A stretch of DNA of 64,000 nt from assembly GCA_030374765.1 (NCBI GenBank), contig JARGXX010000004.1, forward strand, positions 1,116,001-1,180,000, written 5' to 3'. A program made the translations under genes and the position numbers. Below the pieces are notes generated by a model. It saw only the letters and a program-made list of their open reading frames with translations. It had not been told where the DNA came from and did not search any database. Below are positions 33,133 through 44,370 of this stretch, in pieces. The DNA is from Agarophyton chilense (taxonomy: Eukaryota; Rhodophyta; Florideophyceae; Gracilariales; Gracilariaceae). Within the stretch, counting starts at the first letter, position 1. Each line of letters begins with the position of its first letter.

Positions 33133-33974
33133 ATCAGTGGTCTTCTTTGCAACAAATTCGGCTTTGAATTCACGATATTCTTCTCCGGAACACTCTTTGC
33201 AATCGTCAACCCAGTGACGGGCGCCGTTCTTCTTAGAGGGTGGGTTGGGGCACGGGCGGGTTTGGTCTACTGCGTGAATGTGACGTGCATGATCGTAATT
33301 GGATCTTACTTTTTCCGTGTTTACCTTGCGTTGCTCAGATAATGAGTATTTTCCATCCCTTCTGTGATGAGGAGTGGAACTGCGTGATACGGGACCGTTA
33401 TCGATCTCCTTGAAGGAATCTGAGACGTTCATTGCGTGTTTGAAAAACGCATTACAGTCGTGTTTTAGCTCCATGTGAGAAAACTACACGGTTAATTCGA
33501 GCTTTATGCGAAGTGATTTCGGTTTTACCGCGTATATGATTTGCCCAATTTCAGTCTTTGGCCATGATGTAGTCAACAGCTTTAGTACATGCCGCCTCAG
33601 CAGCGTCAAATAGGCTGCAAAAAGGTTCTCCAATCGCATAGATGGAAAAGTGTCCCAAATGTCCATTCGGAGCTCCTTCTCGATGAGAGCCTTGGGAATG
33701 GATGTAGAGATCGGGGTTTTCTTGAGTGTTGATCGCTCTTCCAAAAACATTCCTAACGTCTCATCTGTAATCATCTCCGGATCGATGAGACCGGGGATAA
33801 AGTTGAGTTTGATGACTGATTTCAACCATTCGGTGTCAACGCAGAAAGTGAGCTTGATTGGACGGACTGGCTTTGTGGTCTTAGAATCTACGACGGCGAG
33901 TTGGAGAGCCCGGGCTGTTATTTCCCTGCAATACGGATCATACAGGTCCAAAAAGTTCCTAAATCAAACGGCAT
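33133..33974 (-). pseudogene. Gag-like gene of another retroelement, interrupted by the chromovirus
   Basis: From MPFDLGTFLDLYDPY at 33974 the frame runs with one TAG (33484-33486) to the chromovirus border. The first part is helical (LTFCVDTEWLKSVIKL, LENLFAAYLTLL). The second has a Cys/His cluster, CPNPPSKKNGARHWVDDCKEC, like the degenerate zinc knuckles of Gag proteins. The frame's stop TGA is the first three bases of the inserted LTR, so the true end lies across the insertion at 20815 and below. No polymerase of this element is visible in the window. Confidence 0.6.
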
Positions 33975-36900
33975 CTGTGCGCGAAAGCATAGAATGGATG
34001 ATCGAGGTAAATTGAAAGATAGTTCTTGATAGATGACCGTCAGTTGAGAATTCTCCTTGTGTTTGCTGCTTTCAGGGATTGAATGAGAGTCACACATCGC
34101 GACCGAACGAAGAAATTTGAACGCTGAACTGTTTTATTAATTCCAGTGATCTTTCTGGTGAACAAGGCGAGCTGTTCGATGGTAATGATGAGATTCAATG
34201 GCTCGGTTTATTAAAAAACGCAGTTGTCGAAGCTTAAGTACTGCGACATGGTCTCCTGATTGGGACAGACTCAAATCTAGAACACATTTACTATCGTTCT
34301 ATCTACTTCCGTGTTATAGGTGACGGAACCCCTTTGGGTTCCTTTCGGGAAAGCAGAGTCAAAAAGCGCTACATACGAGCAGGACAAAACTTGCTTTTAA
34401 TGTTCAGATTTGCGAAAACTGAAATGAACTTTTTACGCCTCATAGGTTATGGTAAGTTCTGACGCCAAATCATAGTAAAAGCACTGTGATCTAAAATACA
34501 AAATTAGAAAATTATTCCGAAAAACAAAGGTTCTTTGTTTTTCGTAAAAAAAAGGAAAACAAAACTTCCCTTCATAAAAAAGTTAGTTAGAATCTAGCGC
34601 AATTGTTTTCCGCTGCATGTATTGTCGAAATATATTATAAAATTTTTTTTTCTGCCAAACTTTTTTTGTGAAGCAGAAATATGGTTTGTTTGGGTGGTTA
34701 CCGTCAAATAGAAAAAGAGCACCGGTGGGAGTTCCACGTGTTGGTATATGCATGCGACAACAGATAGAATTTAAAAATGTGCAATGCATGCATATAATGT
34801 CTCTTTGTGCCACAAGTTGCACACATGAAATATCTTTGCAGGGTGCTGATCATTCAACATAGAATGCATGCGTATATGGAAATATGAAGAATAGTTTAAC
34901 GGTTTTAATCTAGTTATGCGTACGACGCTCCTCTTTAGCGCTATCGAAGTCTATATAAGAGACCTCAAATGCCCCATCCGGCGTTGCAGTCTAAACCAAC
35001 GGAGACCCAACTTAGACCGAACATTCTTACAACTAGTTGCATTCATCTATTTCATCGTTTTATACTCTTCAATTGTGTGCAGTGCTGCAATTCAGTTAAG
35101 CGGCTCTTTCTGTTCAGCTTTTGCGTTTCTCATTCTTCTTTGGCTTGCGTGCTTGCATGAGTACTGCCCAACTTTAAGAATTTCCTGAAACCGGTTGAAG
35201 CCCTCTGCGTGGACAGAAGACGGGTGACGTGTACCAAAGGTTCTGAATCTGTCTAGGGAGCCCCCACAGAGTGTAAAGCCTGTGTCGGTCGTAATGACCT
35301 GGTGGAAATCCGAGATTCAGTGCTCAACGGGAAGCTGTTAGCTGGGAAAGGCTTAAAGTACTGAGCAACGTTTTCGTCAAGAAGCCAGCTTCGGTATAGA
35401 GCAAAGACTTATGTTCAATTAGTAGCTCTCCTTAGGACGCTTGATAAGGATTCTAAGCGCCTGTCTGTGGACGTCCAGAGGTGAGTTAGGCTGAATAACT
35501 TGCGTGCAGTTTCTTTTCTTTTTCTTCTTTTCATGTCTTTTGTATAACTTCGAAGTGTCTTTAGCTTGTGACTTTTTTAAACTCTTTCATTCTTCCATGG
35601 CAGTTTTTCTTTTCCAACCTTTCACATTGTTTATTTTTGTGGACTCTGGATCCACGGTGGTTACCATCGGTAGCCGGTTGTTCCTTGTAATTCATATTAT
35701 TCATGTTTCAGGCTTCGGGGCACCTCCAGTAGGGTTTTTTGACACCCACGTTGTTTGCCACCAAAATGACGTCCAGAGTTACCTCATGATAATTATAAGA
35801 TTTTGAATTTGTTTTCGGTTTCTGAATGTTTTAGAGTAAAATGAAGTTACTTTGAAAAAAGGGACAGGTGAAAATTTCACTATTTGTTTTAACTCGATTT
35901 GGAGAAGAAGAGAACAAATGAACTGTATTCACTTATCATGATAAGCTGTAAACTGACGTTTCTGTATTTGTTGGATTTCCCGCAGCTCCCGCTCCTATTC
36001 TTTATACATCCCCTTCTTACATAAATCTAATCTCATGCGTGATTTGAAATCGGCATTGAACAATTCCTACACAACAGACAGCAACAAAAATGCCATTCAT
36101 GATCTGGGGCGACAAACACAGCTTGAGATCAAACGTTTGAGTACCCGGATTCCTTAGATGGCATTGGATGCGATCGAGAGCTTGTCTTTCTCAACCTGAA
36201 ATCACCACGACGACAGTTCCATTTGCTCAAGAAACAAAACTTCAATGTTTGGCTTCATGTCGAAATTCAATTTCTTTCCTAATGTAGCGCTAGCGCTGTC
36301 CAAGTATTCCAATAACAATTTTGTCATCCCCACTGCTGTTTCAATTTCATTCAGTTTTCAGCTCGAACCAGTTGTCTCTCGTCTATACATCTAGACAACA
36401 ACTTTCCATCCAGCATATTAAACGTCTCCAACAGACGCTTTCAAAACATTTACACCAGCATGAAACCAAATAGAGTGCACATGGAACATCTTCGTCGGAA
36501 GCTTATCTATCAGTATGTATCCCGCAACACACAAATACGTGAAGGAAATTACGTATCGGGCAGATCTGTGCATCTGATGAGACATTTTTGATTTTGGGGA
36601 CGAAGCTCGAATGAAAGGAACCTGCTAAGAAAATATCTGGCCGAAATCTTGGTTTAAATACGCCACCACATAATAAACAAGAATTAACGGAAGAAATGAA
36701 TATTATAATATTTCAACACACGATCTTCTCATTCTATCATAGAGAGTACAAAACAACTCTCGGAAAGTAGGCAAGCAACACAACGTTGCGCAAAACTCGG
36801 CGCCCTCGAACATAAATGCTATAGAACCATGTTTTACCGAAGCACTTTCGTCTATCAAGCGACAAGCTGACGGCAATCGGCGACGTCTTTAGCCTGTCTT

Positions 36901-37281
36901 CGTTGCTTGGTCTTAATATGTCGCTACAACGAATAGTCTATCTCATGGGCCTTTGGCTTCTCGTATCCAGCTTCCATCCTCTTCCAGCAAGTATCTCGCA
37001 CAAGAAGCCGCCATTCTGTTAATCACGGAAGTTCGAGCGACATCTCGCCTTCTTGCACCGTGACGTGGCCCCGCGCATTGCCAGATCTCTCTTGATGTCT
37101 CCATGCTATCAGGAGCATGTTGTCACCATTTGTTCAACCTTGATTGGCGCGGCCAAACGCTGCACATCTTGTTTCACATGGCACACATGGGTTTGGACTA
37201 ACTGTTCTACGCGTCTCTTTTGGCAAATGCGTGAAGCCGAGGATACAAGTTGTTCACGCGTCTATGGAGTAGCCAATCAAT
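33975..37281. other. Long stretch without a recognised gene
   Basis: AT-richer, non-coding-looking DNA with poly-A and poly-T runs near 34510-34660. A short plus frame at 35504-35806 contains IFVDSGSTVVTIGSRLF, which resembles a retropepsin active site, but the rest does not support a protease. TATA-like words are scattered. No RNA gene recognised. Confidence 0.45.
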
Positions 37282-37807
37282 TCAACTTCCGCGAGAGAGG
37301 GCTATGCCCTTCATCTTTGAATTGAAAGCTCGCATGAAGTGTCCTTGCATGTGCGGGGTATATTGCCAAATAGCACAGATCTCCTCGCGCAATACATTCT
37401 GAAAGTCTGGAGGGAAATCCTCTGTGGTCGAGTTTATTCGAGACAGTTTCTCGCAACCATTCGACCCTTCTTTGCCACAACCAATGAATCTAGGAAATGG
37501 TTTACCCAAGACGCGTTTCTTCAAGATTTTTGGTAATGATGGCTCGACGAAATGCACAGTATGTGGAGCTTACGATGGATAAACTTGTAACACCAGCGTT
37601 ACTGGCGAAGGAGAAACTTGTTGGTGCATAGTGGAGGGTGGGGGAGAGAGGACGGTGGGGACGTTTGCCGCAAAGGTGATCCACGAAATTGATTGTCGTC
37701 TTCGCGATTCTGTGCCACCAGATTTCGTACTGTGCCAGATGTACGACTTGGCAGCATTTGCGCCGGCTTCTAGAAACACTTGCGTAATTGGTCTTTCGTA
37801 GATGCAC
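37282..37807 (-). pseudogene. Unrecognised decayed protein gene
   Basis: One frame reads IYERPITQVFLEAGANAAKS, SISWITFAANVPTVLSP, a stop near 37568, then VHFVEPSLPKILKKRVLGKP, DFQNVLREEICAIWQY and FMRAFNSKMKGIALSRG. Upstream it is closed by a TAG. The amino-acid pattern looks natural and unlike the neighbouring noise, but I do not recognise a family. It may be an old host-gene fragment. Confidence 0.3.
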
Positions 37808-37977
37808 TAATGTTGGATCTCAAGCAGCCCTACTTTTATGCACCACTGCTTCGTAGCCATTTGACAGAACAGAGTCCGAATATTGACGAATGAAGAGAAC
37901 CGTTTTGTTGACATATGTAGATTTTCATGCTGTACGCCACCGGTAGCACTCTCGACTTGCTCTTTTGGGCGCTCGAT

Positions 37978-38018
37978 CTGGCTCGCTGAAAATAACCAAC
38001 CAGTTTTCAGCGAGCCAG
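37978..38018. repeat. Perfect 15-bp inverted repeat
   Basis: CTGGCTCGCTGAAAA (37978-37992) pairs with TTTTCAGCGAGCCAG (38004-38018) around an 11-base loop. The pairing extends by three more base positions on each side with one mismatch. Confidence 0.8.
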
Positions 38019-38441
38019 GTCTATACTCACTATCGAAAAGATGAGTCTCACCTTTTCAGACACGTTCTTTGCAACAACAAAAATGACAGATTGAGTGTAG
38101 CTCGTTTCCACTATCCAGGATTGGTGATGGGACTCATCATCTCACAAATGGACTCTGATCCATCTTACGTTAGCACAACGGAGGCCACGAGATATCACCC
38201 GTTCACCGAAGGGCAAACGGCATGATTGGCACTCTGTCGAAAGCGTTTTTGAAAGCGTTTCATATTAGCTTTCGAGAGAAGAACGCTATGACTTCCGAGA
38301 AAAGGGGACATACCGGCCTAATCTCACATCAGCAGGTTGAATTCGGATTGTGAGGCCTGCGACAAGATCTCAGTGGACTCAATATCGTTGAATGGCTCCC
38401 TCGCAATGAAAAAGGAGGAAGAATCCTATCCCACAAAATGC

Positions 38442-38448
38442 TATATTA
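38442..38448 (+). promoter_or_regulatory. TATA-like box of the Tyr/Gly-rich gene
   Basis: TATATTA lies 128-134 bases before the ATG at 38576, leaving a plausible 5' leader of about 100 bases. Confidence 0.4.
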
Positions 38449-38575
38449 GCCGAGCTTCTTTGGTGCGAAGCCTTCTCTCCAAGCGTCCATCAACTTCCTC
38501 GATCTCTTCTCACAAGAACTTCAAGATATCCTCTCCGTCTCCTTCGTCATTCTGTTCTACCGAAACCCAGCAACC

Positions 38576-38899
38576 ATGTCGCACATCCTTCTCCTCACCC
38601 TTTTCCTTACGCTTCTCTCCCTATCCACTGCCGTACCCGCTAATATAGGCACCAGAATAACTTCATCTGGTACTACAAAGGACGAAATGATGCCGGAAGC
38701 CAACGAACTTGCGGATATTGGACACGATTTCGACTTGGCAACTGCAGAGAGAAATGGCCGCGGTTACTACTATCCAGGAGGTCCCTACAACTATGGCGGT
38801 CCGTACTATGGGGGATACTATGGTTATGGTTATGGACCGTACTACGCACCCTATTCGTACGGATACTTCCCGTATGGAAAGAAGTTCAAGTACTTTTAG
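38576..38899 (+). CDS. Small secreted Tyr/Gly-rich protein, 107 aa
   Basis: An ATG opens a clear signal peptide (MSHILLLTLFLTLLSLSTAV, likely cut near residue 19-22). A short acidic linker follows (residues 35-57). From residue 60 on the protein is mainly Tyr, Gly and Pro in irregular GGPY, YYGGYYGYGYG and PYSYGY words, ending in KKFKYF. Such proteins are usually extracellular matrix, adhesive or wall components whose tyrosines can be cross-linked; that role is inferred from composition only. The gene is intronless and intact, in a quiet region upstream of three secreted vWA genes, which suggests an extracellular theme. Confidence 0.75.
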   Translation: MSHILLLTLFLTLLSLSTAVPANIGTRITSSGTTKDEMMPEANELADIGHDFDLATAERNGRGYYYPGGPYNYGGPYYGGYYGYGYGPYYAPYSYGYFPYGKKFKYF

Positions 38900-40234
38900 T
38901 AGGGCTGTGAGCTTAGTACTATGAAAAGTGTGCAAAGCGTGTTCTGGTTGCTGCTTGTTGTGACTGCTTGCCCGTTGAAGATGTCAAGTTTAGTTTGTCA
39001 TTATCCAACGTGGGAAATGAATCGCGTCTTCTTTGAAGCTTTGATATTGATATAAAAACCTGATTTGCTCGTCCGAGTTAGGATCAAAAGCCTAATAGAC
39101 TCCATACTAAAGCAAGCTTCAACGTGAAATATCGTCGTACTTGTAGAAAACAAGATGCAAACACACTGGTTCACCCGTAGAACAAAATATTGTTGCTCCA
39201 TCTTTTTGGTCTTTCTACACATGAAATTCTTTTGTGCCGTTATATCAGTTTGTTGAATGAATCATAATAAACTCTAGAGTTGTAACCCATTTGTAGAAAG
39301 ATAGATGACATCTCATAAATTGATTGTGTGGGCTGTAGTAATTCGTTCTTGACATAAACAGGTCTGTAGTTACACGAAAATAGTTTCTACAACACATTTG
39401 TTTATAATATCGCAAACCTAATCTGACTTTGCGCAAGTAGCTATACCGACAACCCTAACAAAACTCATACAATATGGAAGAGTCTTTGTAAACAACTTGA
39501 CGCAAAGAAGATATAGTTTTGATGCCCTCTTATTTAAGAATCGTTTGTTTATTACTGAAAATTTTAAATAGAAACATTTTGCAAACAAATTTCTAGACTA
39601 GTTTTTAGGTTTCCCGCCGGCTCCTTACAGAGTTGTGGAACTTCTTTTACACGTATGCAAAACGGTTGGCAACTTATTGGAAACAATGAAAATGGGATAT
39701 AGATCATTTTGGCAAGTATTTTAAATTTTGTCTTGTTATTACGAAATTTTTTTCGTGCAAAATGCTCTGCGCTCGCGGGATATGGAATTCTATAGGAACC
39801 CTGAAAACCGATCCTATTGTATTGGAAGTATGTTAGACCAGCAAAAAAAAAATCTTCAATACTGTGAATAGAAAAGGCGCCGCACTGTGGGAAATATATC
39901 AAACGTTAATGTTGAAGATGAAAATATTAACAAGACTCAAAAGATTTCTACGACAGCAAGCAAATTAGCTTATTGGGCTACACACAGATGAACACACCAT
40001 AGCGCCCCAAAACTTTGAATAGTTTTTACTACAGATAATCTATGTTATGACTGATAAAGATTAACTTGAGAAGTGTATCATCGCAACGCTAACAATACAG
40101 CTTATGTCTGTATCCGAAGGTCAACATAGTGACGCATGCTTGACTCATTCCTGAATCGAGAAATCAAGCACAGTCATCGCCTTTACCTCTAAAGGCTCAC
40201 TAAAAATATACTTAAAACACCTTCCTGACCAACC
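38900..40234. other. Intergenic, no gene recognised
   Basis: AT-rich DNA between two secreted-protein genes; only short frames without motifs. Confidence 0.5.
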
Positions 40235-40915
40235 TCAACGGCTGCACGCGTTCTGGATCAAGAGAGAGAGCTCCAGAAACACATCAGAGGAGCTAGCGGA
40301 GCTGATTTCAAAGGCTTTGCCGCCTCCCGCACCTGCAATTCTCTGTGATAAGATCGAGTCAAAAATTCCTACACCCACAGTGTCCAGCCTACCTTTAGGC
40401 TCGAAGAACTTCCTAAACGTGCCGGCACGCGTTACAGGATGTCCCTGAGAATTGTCGCGGAAATCTCCCAGTAAAACAATGAATGAATTCGCATCAGTTT
40501 GCTTCATTAATTCTACTTCACAGTACGCAATGCCTGTGTCCAGAGACGAGCTTGGCGAGGTGACAGAGAGTGTTCTTGCGACACTTAACAAGAAACCGCT
40601 AAAGTCTGTGGTGAGAGGAGATATGGGAATTGGACGTGTGCCGTATTGAACTGCTGCAAACTGTAGGCTCCCTGCATTCTCCGTCGAAATAACGGAAACC
40701 ACATCCAAGATGAGGTCCTTCTGAATTTCAAATTCATCGCGATTGATGGAACCACTCCCATCAATTGCAAAACATATGTTCACATTGCACTCAGTAGCCA
40801 TCCGTTCGCTGTGTTCCATATCTTTGTGATCGATCAAGTTTGTGCGACGCGGAGCGATGGCCGTAGACATAGAAATCATGACGAAAACGGCAAGAACACG
40901 AACAAGAAACTTCAT
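40235..40915 (-). CDS. Secreted von Willebrand factor A-domain protein 1, 226 aa
   Basis: A signal peptide (MKFLVRVLAVFVMISMSTAI) is followed at about residue 45 by CNVNICFAIDGSGSI, the metal-binding (MIDAS) loop D-x-S-x-S of a vWA fold. The rest matches one vWA domain: LQFAAVQYGT, SLDTGIAYCEVEL and FIVLLGDFRDNSQGHPV (third MIDAS strand), ending with QNACSR. The protein is almost only this domain, so it probably acts outside the cell as a single adhesion or protein-binding module. It is the most diverged of three paralogs within 5 kb: the middle strand has SLDTG instead of TF-GAGI and the last loop GDFRDN instead of GDGRDN. A TATA-like box lies at 41073-41080. Confidence 0.85.
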   Translation of the reverse strand: MKFLVRVLAVFVMISMSTAIAPRRTNLIDHKDMEHSERMATECNVNICFAIDGSGSINRDEFEIQKDLILDVVSVISTENAGSLQFAAVQYGTRPIPISPLTTDFSGFLLSVARTLSVTSPSSSLDTGIAYCEVELMKQTDANSFIVLLGDFRDNSQGHPVTRAGTFRKFFEPKGRLDTVGVGIFDSILSQRIAGAGGGKAFEISSASSSDVFLELSLLIQNACSR

Positions 40916-41072
40916 TTTGCCTCTGTGCTTCGAAATTTCAACCGGTGTGGATTTCTAACGGTGCTGATTCCTTTAAGCGACAGAGAGCCTTTTGGATAGG
41001 TACCAAACTTGCTATGACGGCCTAAGTTGGTATTGAACAGTGATGTGCAGAATTTTGACGTGGTTCTGCATC

Positions 41073-41080
41073 TTTTTATA
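41073..41080 (-). promoter_or_regulatory. TATA box of vWA gene 1
   Basis: TATAAAAA on the minus strand, about 160 bases before the start codon at 40915. Confidence 0.45.
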
Positions 41081-42059
41081 GAAAGCACATACTCATGCTT
41101 GACATGAGAAATGGTTTGTGGAGAATTAAACATGGAGATGCATGTTTGCCGCATAGCTGCTGCTTGTGAATCCAACTTAGAGCAAATAATTTTAGTGGCG
41201 AACGCCCTAGATATCTGCCAACAATTACCCACTGGGCAAAGGTTTTTCTGTGTTCTCGCCTGGGAAGTGAAGCAAAGGAGAGACCTGAGACATCTCGTAG
41301 GAAGCCAAGGATCTGTTTGATGCATCCTTGAATGTCTATTTACACGTATCAGTTACTTCGATAAATGGCAACTTGAACTATATTCGTCGAAAAGTTTGTG
41401 AGAGCATCGTTTCTAATTCAACAGCATAGCAGCAATGTAAGTTTGTGTTGGCTCCTGAAGAGCTGAGTATTGCATGATGATATTTCTACCAAACCGGAAG
41501 GCAAACGGCGAGTTACAGGAGAATGACACGCTACAGATCCCAAGCCTTTCCTGGATAGACACTGCTGTGGAATACCTCATACTCTTGGTAAAAAAAAGTA
41601 AAGAGCAACACTTTATGTACTTTTCCCGGAGGAAACTAATAAAAGTGGAGCAGATAATGAGGGGATGCTATGGTTCTTTCACGATCGGTTCATTGCATCC
41701 GTTTCAGCCTTTCTACTACTTCTAAGCTGACACACCTGAAATGTCGAATGCAGTACCACACCATACAAGGGAAAGTAAGAGATCTGGCATAGTAATTCCA
41801 AGGTACAGTGACTACTAGAACAGCGATATACTTTGTCGAGCATCAAACCGAAGAGGTATGCTCCGGACTAGGTTAAAGACGCACTGTAACGAAGATCTTT
41901 ATTGAGTTGTAGACTACATGTAGCTATGCTGCCCAATTTGGTAGTTAAACTACTTGTAGACTGTGTTGAATGCTATGAAGCCATTGTTGTAGAAGAAAGT
42001 CGAAGCACGTGGCTCATCAGCGCCTCGCCAAGTGATTTTCAATTTGTCTCTGACATACT

Positions 42060-42725
42060 TCAGTCACAAAGCGAAGCAGAGGGGCAAATACGATCGAGAA
42101 TGGCACAAACCACTTCATCCAAGAGGTTAGACCTCAACAGCTTGAAAACAAGAGATGAATCACCACCAACGATTTCTTCCAGGCTGGCCTTGTCGATGTT
42201 GCCCACACCAACGGCCGCAACTCTGCCTCTAATTTTTCTGAATATATTGGCACTTCGTACTGGGTCTCCACCAAAGTTGCCGCGACCATCTCCGAGTACA
42301 ATTATGGTGCCGACCTCCGGGCCGGTAGATGTGAGTTCAAAGTCGCAGTACACAATGCCGCCGCGGATAAAGGTAGAGGAGGACTTGTTAAACGAGGTCT
42401 GATTAACCAACTTAACGAACTTGGCCGTATCATTCGTTAACGGGCTGATCGGCTGATTGTCCACACCATATTGAACTGCGGCAAGCTGCAAAGGTTTCAC
42501 GGTAGAATGGATAGCTCTGACCAAGCTGATTACGAAACTTTGCTGCAGCTCAAAAAGTCCTGAAATTGAACCACTGCCGTCAAGCGCGAAGCATAGTTTT
42601 GTTTCACAGGAAGCTTTCCTTTGGACGAGAGAAGGGCGATTTTGGGCATTCTGTTCCGAGTTTGAGACACTGAAAAGAACAACCAAGAGAGCAAGAGTGG
42701 TGAAAAAGGGGGTGCGAATGTCCAT
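42060..42725 (-). CDS. Secreted von Willebrand factor A-domain protein 2, 221 aa
   Basis: The signal peptide (MDIRTPFFTTLALLVVLFSV) is followed by a short Gln/Asn-rich linker and CETKLCFALDGSGSISGLFE. The vWA domain continues with LQLAAVQYGVDNQPISPLT, STFIRGGIVYCDFEL and IIVLGDGRGNFGGDP, and ends CPSASLCD. All MIDAS elements (DGSGS, Thr in the STF strand, Asp in GDGR) are present. Same strand as gene 1, about 1.1 kb upstream of it; the closest paralog is the plus-strand gene at 44371. Intronless. No convincing TATA box seen. Confidence 0.87.
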   Translation of the reverse strand: MDIRTPFFTTLALLVVLFSVSNSEQNAQNRPSLVQRKASCETKLCFALDGSGSISGLFELQQSFVISLVRAIHSTVKPLQLAAVQYGVDNQPISPLTNDTAKFVKLVNQTSFNKSSSTFIRGGIVYCDFELTSTGPEVGTIIVLGDGRGNFGGDPVRSANIFRKIRGRVAAVGVGNIDKASLEEIVGGDSSLVFKLLRSNLLDEVVCAILDRICPSASLCD

Positions 42726-43544
42726 GTTGAGTCAAAACGCGAGTGGTGGTGGTAAGTGGAATGTTATCGAAGCCGAAGACAGCAACAGAGGTGCAGAAGT
42801 CTTTGTGTTTTGGCTTCGATTTGCGAGCAATGAGCGGCCTGCTTTTTTGTTGTTGTCACCCTCTGTTGTCCCCTCCGACTGGGGTTTCGAGATAATTACG
42901 AAGACGGATTCTGCCACCCATGCATTTTATGAGCAATGTCCCTTTGTTTTTTTTCGAGAATCACCTTATTCTTCCAAAGGGAGAATGGATGGTTCTCGCG
43001 AAGTGTACAGGGGGTTGTGCCAGCGGACACTTGTTTTGCTGTTCTCTAACCCATACTCCAAAAGAGCACCAAAACGTGGTAGAGCACTTGTCTTGCTTTG
43101 TTGCATCTCTAGCAGCGGAAACACTTGACTCATAGAAGAGTCATCAAACATCAAGTTCTTCGGTTTCTGTATACATCCCTACCATCAGTACGTACAGCTT
43201 CATCGAATGCCCATACACTAATGTGACAATGATCTTTATCGTAGTTTCCGACAAGAGTAAGAGCTCACAATATGATTCGAGTAAACATTTGCCGTGCTTA
43301 GTTACGAGTCGAGCAAGGTATGATCGAGAACGGCAGGTCTTGAATGCGTGAAGTTTATATCAAAATAGAAAACCGCTTAATTCGAACTCTAGACAACTCC
43401 CCTCCGTGTCGAGAGAAAAGTCAAGATATGACAAAGCTCTAAAAAAAAGTAGTGGTGAGCTATAGAAGGATAAGGAGATCTTGAAAACGTTTCCCTGATC
43501 TAGAAATCACCAACACAAATTCGCGGCAACATAGAATGCTTCAC

Positions 43545-43990
43545 TTATTCTTGTGACAGTGAGTTTGGTTTTGAAACCAATGAAACAAATGCCGCGATTT
43601 GAGCAAAGCATAACGCTTCCGCTGCAGGAGAAATGAACTGGCCAACTATCAAGGACTTCGAGTCTGAGATTTGACAGCTGTTCAAGCAGAGATGTGTATG
43701 ATGAGTGATTAAAACATAAATCCATCTTTGGTGTCTCGCGTGATACAATGCAATGAAAATGCAGTGCAGAGATCCAACTCTCAATACGGTCATCGGCTAC
43801 AGGTATATACTTCTCTTATTCTTGCGACAGTGAAGATGGTTATGAAACCAATGAAATACAATATGGCGACTTGAGCAACCCACAAAGTCTCGGGCAGGAG
43901 AAATGAACAATTCCAACAATCAAGGACTTCGGGTCTGAGATCTTTCCGCTGTTCAAGCAGAAACGAGTACGGATTTGATATTAGTTCGAA
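43545..43990. repeat. Direct repeat, two copies 271 bases apart, upstream of vWA gene 3
   Basis: TTATTCTTG-GACAGTGA begins at 43545 and 43816. It is followed in both by GAAACCAATGAAA, CAGGAGAAATGAAC, ATCAAGGACTTCG-GTCTGAGAT and GCTGTTCAAGCAGA. No protein is supported; it may be duplicated regulatory or transposon DNA. Confidence 0.7.
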
Positions 43991-44227
43991 TACATTTATC
44001 GCACGCAATCGATGACAAAGCGTAAACCCACCGGAGAACACATCCAATTCATAATCTGTGTATTGGAATAGAGATTGAGCATATGCACCCTTCCTTCAAC
44101 CTTCGAGATCGTAGCAGCGATGAAAACAGCAATCGTTGAGAGGTGTGAAGGGACAACGCACGGTTGACACCAGCAATCTGGACCGCAGGCCCTGCTCCAA
44201 ATAAATTTCCTCTCGCCATATCTTCGT

Positions 44228-44235
44228 TATTTAAG
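44228..44235 (+). promoter_or_regulatory. TATA-like box of vWA gene 3
   Basis: TATTTAAG about 140 bases before the ATG at 44371. Confidence 0.4.
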
Positions 44236-44370
44236 CATTGGATCGGAAGGGCAGTCCACTCAAAATCATCACCAACACCTCAGACAGTTCTCGTACACTT
44301 GCCAAGGAACGAACCAACTGCTCAAAGTTACAGTCAGAGGACACACTCTCTTCTCTATTTCAACCCCAAG

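Noticed and set aside
35504..35806. Possible retropepsin (VDSGSTV) frame
   Set aside because: Only the active-site-like word matches; no second protease motif or neighbouring RT.
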